The position numbers and the translations under genes are program-made. A stretch of 64,000 nt of DNA from positions 1 through 64,000 of the IMG/VR virus record IMGVR_UViG_3300037628_000218, one strand, 5' to 3'. Positions 14,486 through 21,459 of this stretch are shown here, one piece after another; position 1 is the first letter of the stretch; the number at the start of each line of letters is the position of its first letter. Origin of the DNA: a virus. The notes below the pieces were generated by a model that was not told the DNA's origin, searched no databases, and saw only the letters and a list, made by a program, of their open reading frames with translations.

Positions 14486-14980
14486 CTACTGTTGGTAGAT
14501 TACAAGCTCAATGTCAATATCAGGGGTAACAAGGTCTATAATAGTGCTAATAGCTTGCCAATGTCCTCCAGCTAACCCTGCACCGATCATGGGGATACCT
14601 ACTACACGGTAGTCAGGTTCCTTAGCGTTTCGATCAATACTCGCTAGTAATGAGTTGAGACTCTTGAAAACTGTAGCTACAGCCTTGTAGTCTACAGCAT
14701 GCCCCCGTATTAGACGATCATAACCAAATTGAGTGTAACAGTTAAATATAAGAACATCAACTTCTGTATCGTGGAAGAAGGTATATTTTCCTAGCTTACT
14801 CATATCTCCACTCACAGTTGCTTGATCCGCTGCATAAGCCTCAGGCCATGCTTTAGCTATTTGAGGGGCTAAGCCACTACCCATGGCGTTTTTACAGTTA
14901 CAACCCTGTAGAATGGCTTTGTACTGGCCTGCTTGTGCTAGTTTTACGATGTTACCCTTAACTTCAGATACAATTGGCAT
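14486..14980 (-). CDS. macro-domain protein (ADP-ribose binding or hydrolysing)
   Basis: 164 residues, a single macro domain: GNIVKLA near residue 9, QGCNCKNAMGSGLA (25-38) in the position of the catalytic N/D loop, and GIPMIGAGLAGGHW (133-146) for the phosphate loop. Such domains bind or remove ADP-ribose and derivatives such as ADP-ribose 1''-phosphate. Closest in pattern to the ALC1/TARG-like and Appr-1''-p processing types. It may reverse ADP-ribosylation or recycle ADP-ribose, linking it to the NAD+ salvage pair at 38205-40913. Confidence 0.85.
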   Translation of the reverse strand: MPIVSEVKGNIVKLAQAGQYKAILQGCNCKNAMGSGLAPQIAKAWPEAYAADQATVSGDMSKLGKYTFFHDTEVDVLIFNCYTQFGYDRLIRGHAVDYKAVATVFKSLNSLLASIDRNAKEPDYRVVGIPMIGAGLAGGHWQAISTIIDLVTPDIDIELVIYQQ

Positions 14981-15026
14981 GTGATTATTCTCCTGTGATT
15001 TAAAATTAGTTTACCATGTCTAGTAA

Positions 15027-15203
15027 TTACTTAGAAGGGGAGCAGTCCCAACAGTACATTGTGTTTTCCAATACCTTACCCTCTTCAAACATCTTCATAG
15101 CCACTAGAATATCTTTACAGACTCTAGGGTCAGTTAAATCTTTACCAGGTATGGTGGAATTCCCTTCTTCCACTTTATCTTTCAAAAGTGCTACATAATC
15201 CAT
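15027..15203 (-). CDS. small unknown protein with CWDC motif (58 aa)
   Basis: ATG at 15201-15203 with AAGAGGATT upstream; stop at 15027-15029. Starts MDYVALLKDKVEEG and ends MYCWDCSPSK. The single CxxC pair is near the C-terminus. The plus-strand frame over the same bases has no start signals. Confidence 0.6.
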   Translation of the reverse strand: MDYVALLKDKVEEGNSTIPGKDLTDPRVCKDILVAMKMFEEGKVLENTMYCWDCSPSK

Positions 15204-15235
15204 ATCTTAATCCTCTTAAAGTATTCAAAAGCCCG

Positions 15236-15694
15236 CTACTCAACTAACTTAGGTCTGAATGGCTTACGTATGCTACCGCTTGGTTTAGGTTTATCCGTAG
15301 AGTGAACCAACTTAACCTTTGGCTCTTCTTTAACTGGTGGGGATTGTACCTCATTAGACTTATCTATGTCAAATGAAAAGTCTTGACACATCGTAGTATC
15401 CTCTTTAGCAAAGATACTAACTAAGGCTCCCCACGGCACAAATACATCGTTATGCACCCCACTAAACTTGGCCCCGAAGAATACTCCCTCCTCATTAACA
15501 TTGTAGGAAGCAAGAGCTTTACCTCCAAGGTTGAAAATTGTTAGCCCTTGGGGAGACTCATAGCTACGTGGGCCTTCAAACCCTGGGTGAGCAGTATATA
15601 CAGCTATCTGAGGGGTGTGACCTTCCGCACAGATATGTGTTAAACACTCATCGTACAAGCTTGCTTTAATCTTAGGAAACCTTGTCATTGACAT
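15236..15694 (-). CDS. sspB: SspB-like ClpXP adaptor protein
   Basis: 152 residues when started at 15694, where AAGAGGAG precedes the ATG. The SspB fold pattern is clear: LYDECLTHICAEGHTPQIAV (first helix and strand), TIFNLGGKALASYNV, FFGAKFSGV and VPWGALVSIFAKED (VPxxAVxAIYARE in SspB). A long flexible tail ends in a basic stretch (KPSGSIRKPFRPKL), comparable to the ClpX-tethering tail of SspB. SspB delivers ssrA-tagged and other substrates to ClpXP; a phage version could redirect host proteolysis. Confidence 0.8.
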   Translation of the reverse strand: MSMTRFPKIKASLYDECLTHICAEGHTPQIAVYTAHPGFEGPRSYESPQGLTIFNLGGKALASYNVNEEGVFFGAKFSGVHNDVFVPWGALVSIFAKEDTTMCQDFSFDIDKSNEVQSPPVKEEPKVKLVHSTDKPKPSGSIRKPFRPKLVE

Positions 15695-15714
15695 ACTGTG
15701 TACTCCTCTTAAAA

Positions 15715-16065
15715 TCATGGCTTTTTCATCAGTTCGGCTAATGCTTCTGGAAGGGTTACTAAGTATATTGAATAAGCATACTCCTCACCTACATGTTTAG
15801 CAAAAGCGTCGTAGAACCCCCTATAAGTATTGTACTGGCGTAAGAACTCTTTTTGCTCCTCAGACATACTACTACAACCTATAAACTCATTAAACCAGTC
15901 ATCCTGTGTACCCTCCCAGCTAAAGCCGAGAAGCCAAAAGTATCTGCCAACCCGTTGATAGACGCTGACCCCGAAAACTGTAAGCTTTGCAATATACCCT
16001 AGCTGCTCATACTCTACAAACCATTTCGATCCCCAGTAAATGTCTTCTCCAGTAGCCTTGCTCAT
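15715..16065 (-). CDS. unknown protein (116 aa)
   Basis: Aromatic-rich, soluble (many Trp, Tyr, Phe). The stop overlaps the region just upstream of the SspB-like gene. Not recognised. Confidence 0.5.
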   Translation of the reverse strand: MSKATGEDIYWGSKWFVEYEQLGYIAKLTVFGVSVYQRVGRYFWLLGFSWEGTQDDWFNEFIGCSSMSEEQKEFLRQYNTYRGFYDAFAKHVGEEYAYSIYLVTLPEALAELMKKP

Positions 16066-16130
16066 CTTTAGTCTCCTCGGTATTCCTAATTAAAAGAAAG
16101 TGTTTATTAGTGCAGGGCTGGATAACCTAG

Positions 16131-16619
16131 TTAGTCCGATACTCCCATATTCTCATTATCCCACCAAACACCTTTTGCTGGTTCTACATCCCAGTTACTT
16201 GAGTTATTTAGAATACATGCGATAATGTGCTTTGTCAATATACTTTCACTATCTTCTACTAAATACATCATATCCCAGGTTAGACCATCAGCATCAGTTC
16301 CTGTTAGTGATGTAAGCTCAAGCACATGGCTAGTCTTGAGATCCCCTGAGTATCCGAAGACACACTCAAGAGGTAGCTCAAACATCCTACCAAACACTGT
16401 GAAGCCATAAGGGATACTCATACAATGGGTTTCTAGCTTAAGCTCAGGTTCCTTCTTAACCTTTTCATGCTTCTTAGTACAAGACTTACCCTTCTTTTCC
16501 CTATACTCCCTCTGCTTTTCAGCTTTACAGCTCCTGCAAACTCCCCCATGCCCCTTTCTAGTAAGCTTAACCTCCGTAAGGAGGTTACACCTAGAGCAAA
16601 CTTTAGTCACAACGGTCAT
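16131..16619 (-). CDS. zinc-ribbon protein (162 aa)
   Basis: CSRC (8-11) and CRSC (28-31) followed by KAEKQREYREKKG resemble the N-terminal zinc knuckle of phage HNH-type proteins. However, no HNH core follows; the C-terminal 100 residues are acidic and unrecognised. It overlaps the end of the exonuclease gene by 4 bp (ATGA). Confidence 0.55.
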   Translation of the reverse strand: MTVVTKVCSRCNLLTEVKLTRKGHGGVCRSCKAEKQREYREKKGKSCTKKHEKVKKEPELKLETHCMSIPYGFTVFGRMFELPLECVFGYSGDLKTSHVLELTSLTGTDADGLTWDMMYLVEDSESILTKHIIACILNNSSNWDVEPAKGVWWDNENMGVSD

Positions 16620-17671
16620 GCAGTTATATTCATTCTTAAAGAGTTACACTTCTCTTTACTCAGAAGGTTAGTCCTACCTCTTACTTCAGCTCCACATGAG
16701 ACACACTGGAACCGATCAAACTTACTTAAGTTAGTGTAAGAATAACCATTGTGATTAAGCTCAGTATGACCACACCTGCACCTTAACTCGTTATCAGGGT
16801 AGTACAGATTAGTATTCAAATGAGTCTTCATCCAAGGAAGCATGATGGTGTACAACTCTTCAAGGGATAGAACATCATGAATATTGTACTCTTGCATCTC
16901 CTGCCACGCAAGTGGGTTACCACGTAAACACTCTTTCCAAAGCTCAAAACCAGGAAACTTTCCATGCTTAAGCTTCTTATACTTCTTACAAAGCTTATCC
17001 GTCATATACTCCAGCTTATTGCTAGTGAACCCGAAGTGCTTCTTAGCCTCTTGTAGGGTATCTATATGCCGATAACTAGATGGAGGCTTCATACCATTAA
17101 GGATAAAACGTGCATTGAGCTTCTTAGCATCAAACTTCTTACCGTTTTGAGTGATAATTATATCAGCCTCATCTAGTAACTTATGAATACCTTGAAGGAG
17201 TGGCTTATCGTTCTCATCCCCCCATGTGCTAGATTTATCTTCATAGCTAACTTGATCCTCGTGCATCCATTTAGCAGCCCAGCTAAGGATATACCAATCC
17301 TGTTCGATCATATTCAATCCAACATTCTGGTCAAACAACCTCCAAACGCTTGCCATAATTGGAGCTGTTTCAATATCCAAAGTTAAAATCTTAGGGCCTA
17401 TGAAGGTTTTAGGTGTAAAGGCGAACGTACCCTTTATCTGTACTTCGCTTATCACACCTGGTAACTGAATACTCTGATATATTGTAGCTACTCCCTTATC
17501 TGAGATTGTGATACCATCAAAGGCACTCCACCAACTTGCATAAGTCTCTTTACGAAGGAAATCCCCTACAGTTGACTTACCTAAGCCTAACTTCTTAGCG
17601 ATAGCTCGGCTGGCCTTACCTTCCTTAGTCATTTCAATTATTTGGTGCTTGATATTATTGTTTAGCTTCAT
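16616..17671 (-). CDS. HTH plus DnaQ/RNase H-like 3'-5' exonuclease with zinc ribbon (351 aa)
   Basis: Started at 17671 (GGAGGGG upstream; the stop of the previous gene overlaps the ATG). An N-terminal helix-turn-helix resembles those of resolvases (KASRAIAKKLGLGKSTVGDFL). The exonuclease core follows: LTLDIETAP (Exo I, DxE), ITQNGKKFDAKKLNARF (Exo II, NxxxFD), and YNIHDVLSLEEL (Exo III, H/YxxxD). The C-terminus carries a CRCGH...CVSCG zinc ribbon. The layout resembles YprB-like RNase H_2 proteins. It is likely a DNA-processing nuclease. Confidence 0.7.
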   Translation of the reverse strand: MKLNNNIKHQIIEMTKEGKASRAIAKKLGLGKSTVGDFLRKETYASWWSAFDGITISDKGVATIYQSIQLPGVISEVQIKGTFAFTPKTFIGPKILTLDIETAPIMASVWRLFDQNVGLNMIEQDWYILSWAAKWMHEDQVSYEDKSSTWGDENDKPLLQGIHKLLDEADIIITQNGKKFDAKKLNARFILNGMKPPSSYRHIDTLQEAKKHFGFTSNKLEYMTDKLCKKYKKLKHGKFPGFELWKECLRGNPLAWQEMQEYNIHDVLSLEELYTIMLPWMKTHLNTNLYYPDNELRCRCGHTELNHNGYSYTNLSKFDRFQCVSCGAEVRGRTNLLSKEKCNSLRMNITA

Positions 17672-17979
17672 ACATCCCCTCCAAGTTCTAGAAAGTCGCT
17701 TACAAACCTTCTCCATTTTCCATCAGCTCTAGGGTTACCTACATAGCGAACCCCTGTAGAGATTTCCCCTGTAAAAGGAGACCTGTGAGTATAACCAAAG
17801 TGTGGCTCACCTTCAGGCCAATTTTCAGGTACTTCTTCTACTTCCCGCTCGTCAGTGTAATAACCGTCAGATACTTGCATACCGTAATCGTGTAAAATAC
17901 TGTCTAAGTTCCTGTTAGGGTTACTCTTATCATAACGAGGGTGCTTTTCTACATCTGAGTGTGATATTACCCAATCCAT
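17668..17979 (-). CDS. unknown protein (103 aa)
   Basis: Soluble, rich in Asp, Glu and Tyr. Overlaps both neighbours by 1-4 bp, so it is translated in the same chain. Not recognised. Confidence 0.5.
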   Translation of the reverse strand: MDWVISHSDVEKHPRYDKSNPNRNLDSILHDYGMQVSDGYYTDEREVEEVPENWPEGEPHFGYTHRSPFTGEISTGVRYVGNPRADGKWRRFVSDFLELGGDV

Positions 17980-18473
17980 TAGTTACCTCCTTTAGGTGTA
18001 AAGGGTGTTAAGTCTGTAGGTAGCATATGAACAAGTTCCATAACAGTACCATCGCTTACACGGTGAACAGAATAGTAAGGAGACCTAGGCACCGATCCCT
18101 TTGGCAACACAACTAGGTGGCGTTTAGTTTTAATCCCTTGCTTGTTGTAGAAGTCAACGGTTCTATTAGCCCAAGCACGACTGTCAGTGCACTTGCGGTG
18201 GTTGCTTAGGATTACGTCAACAGCACCATGATAATCCCCATTGGAAAGATAGAGACCATTTAATACAGCAGTGTCGAGGTAAAGTAAATAGTCGAATGAT
18301 TTGTTAAGATCTCGGTTTGTGATCGCTTCCTTAACCTCAGTTAGTACCTTCTGAAGGTATGTAGCTTGCCAGTCAAGTGCTTCCCAGTATTCACCCGTGT
18401 CTGTTGCAGCAGGTACTTTACCGCAACGTTGGTTCAATGTAGCTAGCCGTGAATAGGTTGATTCTGTGTTCAT
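17979..18473 (-). CDS. possible MazG-like all-alpha NTP pyrophosphohydrolase (164 aa)
   Basis: EVKEAITNRDLNKSFDYLLYLD resembles the ExxE...D helix pair of all-alpha NTP pyrophosphohydrolases, and VILSNHRKC resembles the later N-x-x-K segment of phage members. If right, it would hydrolyse NTPs or dNTPs. Some metal ligands are not clearly placed, so the call is tentative. Confidence 0.35.
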   Translation of the reverse strand: MNTESTYSRLATLNQRCGKVPAATDTGEYWEALDWQATYLQKVLTEVKEAITNRDLNKSFDYLLYLDTAVLNGLYLSNGDYHGAVDVILSNHRKCTDSRAWANRTVDFYNKQGIKTKRHLVVLPKGSVPRSPYYSVHRVSDGTVMELVHMLPTDLTPFTPKGGN

Positions 18474-18658
18474 AGTTTAGGCACCTCCACATAATCTTCT
18501 CCCCGTGTTCCTACAATTACAACCTTTCCTTTGACGAACTTCTTCTTACTAACACTCACGCTAACCCACTTAGAAAAAGTACCTCTATCATTCCTAGCAG
18601 CGATCTCTGCGTCTTCGTCAAACCAATCAAGGGCTTCTATCAACTCTTTTACTTTCAT
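18470..18658 (-). CDS. unknown small protein (62 aa)
   Basis: ATG at 18658 chosen over the open frame to 18727 because AGAGGAGAT precedes it. KVKELIEALDWFDEDAEIA is a helix seen in small phage proteins of unknown role. Confidence 0.55.
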   Translation of the reverse strand: MKVKELIEALDWFDEDAEIAARNDRGTFSKWVSVSVSKKKFVKGKVVIVGTRGEDYVEVPKL

Positions 18659-18659
18659 T

Positions 18660-19109
18660 TTAATCTCCTCTAGTTGTTTTAGATACTGACTTAAAAAGCA
18701 CTTCAACCCTCTCGTTACCCTTATCATGTACTGTAGGCTTTATCCATTCGTCTTTGATATAGTCATCATTGTCGTCAGGTATAACACCACACTCTGTTAA
18801 AGCATCTAGCAAGAACTTAGCAGTTATAGAGGTAACATTCTGCTTGTCTAGCCTACGCTTGGTAGGCTTGAATACTTGATAGCTAACTGTGATAGGGGTC
18901 TCTAAAAGAAGGTTATCAAACTGCCCCCTTACTAGCTCTTTATAGAGCTTTTTTACTTGGTTAACTTCAAAGTATTGAGCGTTTCTTAGCCAGTTAAGGT
19001 TAACAGGGATTCTCTTGTCCTTCACAGTCTTTCTGGGTAGATAAACTGCAAAGGGAGCTATTACTTTTAACTCAGTTACTTTCTTCTTCTCTGGCATCTG
19101 ATTCAACAC
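18660..19109 (-). CDS. rusA: RusA-family Holliday junction resolvase
   Basis: 149 residues; GTG start at 19109 with GGAG 9 bases upstream. The C-terminal half has KRRLDKQNVTSITAKFLLDA and GVIPDDNDDYI, the D-x-x-N...K...D and G-x-(I/V)-x-D-D signature whose aspartates bind Mg2+ in RusA. RusA resolves four-way junctions; in phages it clears branched DNA before packaging. It lies in the replication block between the exonuclease and DnaQ-like genes. Confidence 0.8.
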   Translation of the reverse strand: MLNQMPEKKKVTELKVIAPFAVYLPRKTVKDKRIPVNLNWLRNAQYFEVNQVKKLYKELVRGQFDNLLLETPITVSYQVFKPTKRRLDKQNVTSITAKFLLDALTECGVIPDDNDDYIKDEWIKPTVHDKGNERVEVLFKSVSKTTRGD

Positions 19110-19335
19110 CTAACAGTTCTCCAATGTTTTTAATTGCACAATTAGCTTGACTTACTTCTGCTTCTGCGGTAACTTGACGAGCTATAGAAGCGTCCATCTT
19201 AGCTTTAAGCTGTTCTTGCTCTTCAATTGCTTTATCTGCAACAATGTGCTGCGCTTGCATAACACTATTTAGATCGGTAGTAAACTTCTGAAAAACGCCT
19301 GTAACAGTTTTAGGGCGAGTGAATATTTTAAGCAT
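19072..19335 (-). CDS. coiled-coil protein (87 aa)
   Basis: Residues 30-65 form a continuous charged helix (IEEQEQLKAKMDASIARQV). Overlaps the RusA gene by 38 bp in another frame. Possibly a replication accessory factor by position only. Confidence 0.5.
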   Translation of the reverse strand: MLKIFTRPKTVTGVFQKFTTDLNSVMQAQHIVADKAIEEQEQLKAKMDASIARQVTAEAEVSQANCAIKNIGELLGVESDAREEESN

Positions 19336-19349
19336 GTTTTTATGTCCTC

Positions 19350-20423
19350 TTAGTGTTTATAAATGGGGTTACCCCCGTTGAAGTATTTCTCAATAGGTGT
19401 AAGTACATCCTTACTTCCACGTTCATGATATGCTAAACGCATGTGCTGAATCAGCAGTTCTTTCCAAGTCCTTTTAATTATCTTACCCTTGTCCTGCCAG
19501 GCTTGGTACTCTATACCATCAGGGAATTTACCTTGGTAAAGCTCTACCAATAACTGGCAGCACTCTTCCACACTCTCAGCTTCGTTAAGCAACTCGTAAG
19601 CATCCATAGGCCCAAATCGGTAGATACCTTTGTAGCCATCAGAAGAGTCCCCTTGAGGGGTTTGAGCAGCTACTAGCTTAAATCCATTTCCTTCAAGAGA
19701 CTTAACACCCTTAGCACTACTTTTAATCCAGAGTTCACCGACTTCTGAAGTCTTAACTAACTTCCGTTTAGCGGGTGGATCATTCATGTTGATATAGTTT
19801 GAAGATATAACTTGCATTAAGTCTTTATCCTTCAAGCCTATCACAGCATTGTGACCCTTACGTTCAGCCATTCCAACCACAATAGCATCAGCTTCAACCT
19901 TCGGTGGAGACATTGTAATCCAATCATAGGTATTTAGCAAGTGGTTACGACAGTCCGCTAGATACATTGGCTTAGTTTTGCTTTCCCAATGCTCATAGTC
20001 TTTACCCTCAGCATCTTTGAAGTTAGCAAAGCGAGAATGCTGATACCGATGTTGTAGATCATGAACATCCTTATTTTTAATACCGCTACAAGTGAGATAA
20101 CCTTTGAAGATCACATCCTTATCAAATAGGTCTTGGCAAGTCTTCATCCACTTACCTAGTTCAAGGTCAACACATTTCAAAGCAACTGACAGGTCTTGTA
20201 GCTTTGGTATAGTGTGACGTTCCCATTGAGCTGGGTTAATCTCTTCAAACCCTACTCGTTCCTCATACCACTCCTTAGCTTCCTTAGCTTTAGGAAACTC
20301 AGGTGACTCCTGACTAGGTTCTATTCCTTCTTTCGTTTTCCAAATGTAAGCAACCTTTTCAGCAATACAACTTCCGATATAGGCTACTCCATCTAGGTCT
20401 AAGTACGCATATTTTTGAACCAT
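19350..20423 (-). CDS. 5'-3' exonuclease (T7 gp6 / FEN family)
   Basis: 357 residues from the ATG at 20423, which has GGAGAAA at the right distance. YAYLDLDGVAY (first metal aspartates), EADAIVVGMAE (ExD cluster), IGLKDKDLMQV and GDSSDGYKGI (helix-hairpin region) follow the FEN-type order. T7 gp6 removes RNA primers and degrades host DNA. It lies next to SSB, polymerase and RusA genes, fitting a replication and recombination role. Confidence 0.8.
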   Translation of the reverse strand: MVQKYAYLDLDGVAYIGSCIAEKVAYIWKTKEGIEPSQESPEFPKAKEAKEWYEERVGFEEINPAQWERHTIPKLQDLSVALKCVDLELGKWMKTCQDLFDKDVIFKGYLTCSGIKNKDVHDLQHRYQHSRFANFKDAEGKDYEHWESKTKPMYLADCRNHLLNTYDWITMSPPKVEADAIVVGMAERKGHNAVIGLKDKDLMQVISSNYINMNDPPAKRKLVKTSEVGELWIKSSAKGVKSLEGNGFKLVAAQTPQGDSSDGYKGIYRFGPMDAYELLNEAESVEECCQLLVELYQGKFPDGIEYQAWQDKGKIIKRTWKELLIQHMRLAYHERGSKDVLTPIEKYFNGGNPIYKH

Positions 20424-20650
20424 AATACGGCATTTCTCCAACGGTTTTTAGTGTATGAAGCCAAATGAGCGTCTCCTGCTTTTAACTCCAGGTACATCTC
20501 TATTAGCTCGTTCTCGTGTTTAGGTTCGTACCCATTACATAGTAGTCTAAAAATAAAATAACCATGAAAGTCGTTTACAGGTTTACCATTATAAAAGTAA
20601 AACTTCTTCCCGTTAGGTAGTGTTAGTGTTTTGTCTCTACTGCTATACAT
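20399..20650 (-). CDS. unknown protein (83 aa)
   Basis: Start at 20650 from the AGGAGGAAG site. Aromatic and basic; WRNAVLWFKNM end. First gene after the terminator at 20669, so its expression may depend on read-through from the SSB unit. Overlaps the exonuclease start. Confidence 0.55.
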   Translation of the reverse strand: MYSSRDKTLTLPNGKKFYFYNGKPVNDFHGYFIFRLLCNGYEPKHENELIEMYLELKAGDAHLASYTKNRWRNAVLWFKNMRT

Positions 20651-20668
20651 TATCTTCCTCCTAATACG

Positions 20669-20699
20669 AAAAAACCCCCTCAAGCTTTCGCAAGAGGGG
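20669..20699 (-). terminator. intrinsic terminator after SSB gene
   Basis: Minus strand: CCCCTC TTGCGAAAGCTT GAGGGG followed by TTTTTT. Very regular; probably partial, setting a higher SSB level than the downstream exonuclease. Confidence 0.85.
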
Positions 20700-20705
20700 A
20701 ACTGC

Positions 20706-21365
20706 TTACCATTCTTCTATATCTAAAGGGGTAGCTACATCCCCAGCTGGTGGAGTCTCCTCAGTATAGTCGAAGCCACCTTGATCAACTTTATCTTCTC
20801 CCTCGAAAGCAAACTCGTTCTCGTTGGCAGTACTTGGAGAAGTATACTCTACTAGGGTAGCCACTTGAATACCAGTAAGGTCTAAGGACAAGCCGTTATC
20901 GTCTTTATGTTTCCACTGGCGTTCTACGAATGATACACGACCTGTTGAGCCGTTACCCACCTCAATGTCACGACCTACCTTTTTACCATCATCTGTAGTT
21001 GTTGCGGTCTTAGTACCAACAACACGAGGTATTTTGTCTTCAGGGACTGGGCTACCGTCAGAGTAACCTGCAAAAGCTGTTAGCTTCATTGTAGAGTACT
21101 CGTCCTCCGAGTTAGCGTAAATAGCTGCGTCAGGGGCATCAACCTTATACCGCTTCTCATAGTCTTCCTTATCAAAGGTAGTTATGTTTTTCACGCTTTT
21201 AACAGCTTTGTACTTCTTTTTAAGTGCCTTAGCCGTAGCAGCGGGGAGACACACATCAATAGAATACTGACGGTCATTAATGGGGCAGTCCTTTTCTTTT
21301 TTGTACTTTGGTTCTGGAGTCTTGATTTTAACATAGTTAAAGACAACGTTGTTAATTACACTCAT
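20706..21365 (-). CDS. single-stranded DNA-binding protein (T7 gp2.5-like)
   Basis: 219 residues. Beta-rich OB-like core with a long acidic tail (from about 180: GEDKVDQGGFDYTEE ... TPLDIEEW) ending in an aromatic residue, as in gp2.5-type SSBs where the tail contacts polymerase and helicase. Its place just upstream of the polymerase-exonuclease block and its own terminator support the call. Core sequence identity is low, so the family call rests on the tail and context. Confidence 0.7.
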   Translation of the reverse strand: MSVINNVVFNYVKIKTPEPKYKKEKDCPINDRQYSIDVCLPAATAKALKKKYKAVKSVKNITTFDKEDYEKRYKVDAPDAAIYANSEDEYSTMKLTAFAGYSDGSPVPEDKIPRVVGTKTATTTDDGKKVGRDIEVGNGSTGRVSFVERQWKHKDDNGLSLDLTGIQVATLVEYTSPSTANENEFAFEGEDKVDQGGFDYTEETPPAGDVATPLDIEEW

Positions 21366-21459
21366 ACTTTTATTTCCTCTTGTTGCTAAAATTAATTTAC
21401 TTCTTCGCTTTGCATTTCTGTGGCTAACTTACATGTCAACCACTTCCATATCTCTTTTG

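Noticed and set aside
15016-15198. 60-codon plus-strand frame
   Set aside because: The minus strand encodes a 58-residue protein with a ribosome-binding site in the same place and the same direction as its neighbours.
21400-21459. Tandem TTGACA motifs upstream of the polymerase gene
   Set aside because: The first (about 21453-21458 read leftward) and second have no acceptable -10 at 15-18 bp; kept out of the feature list.
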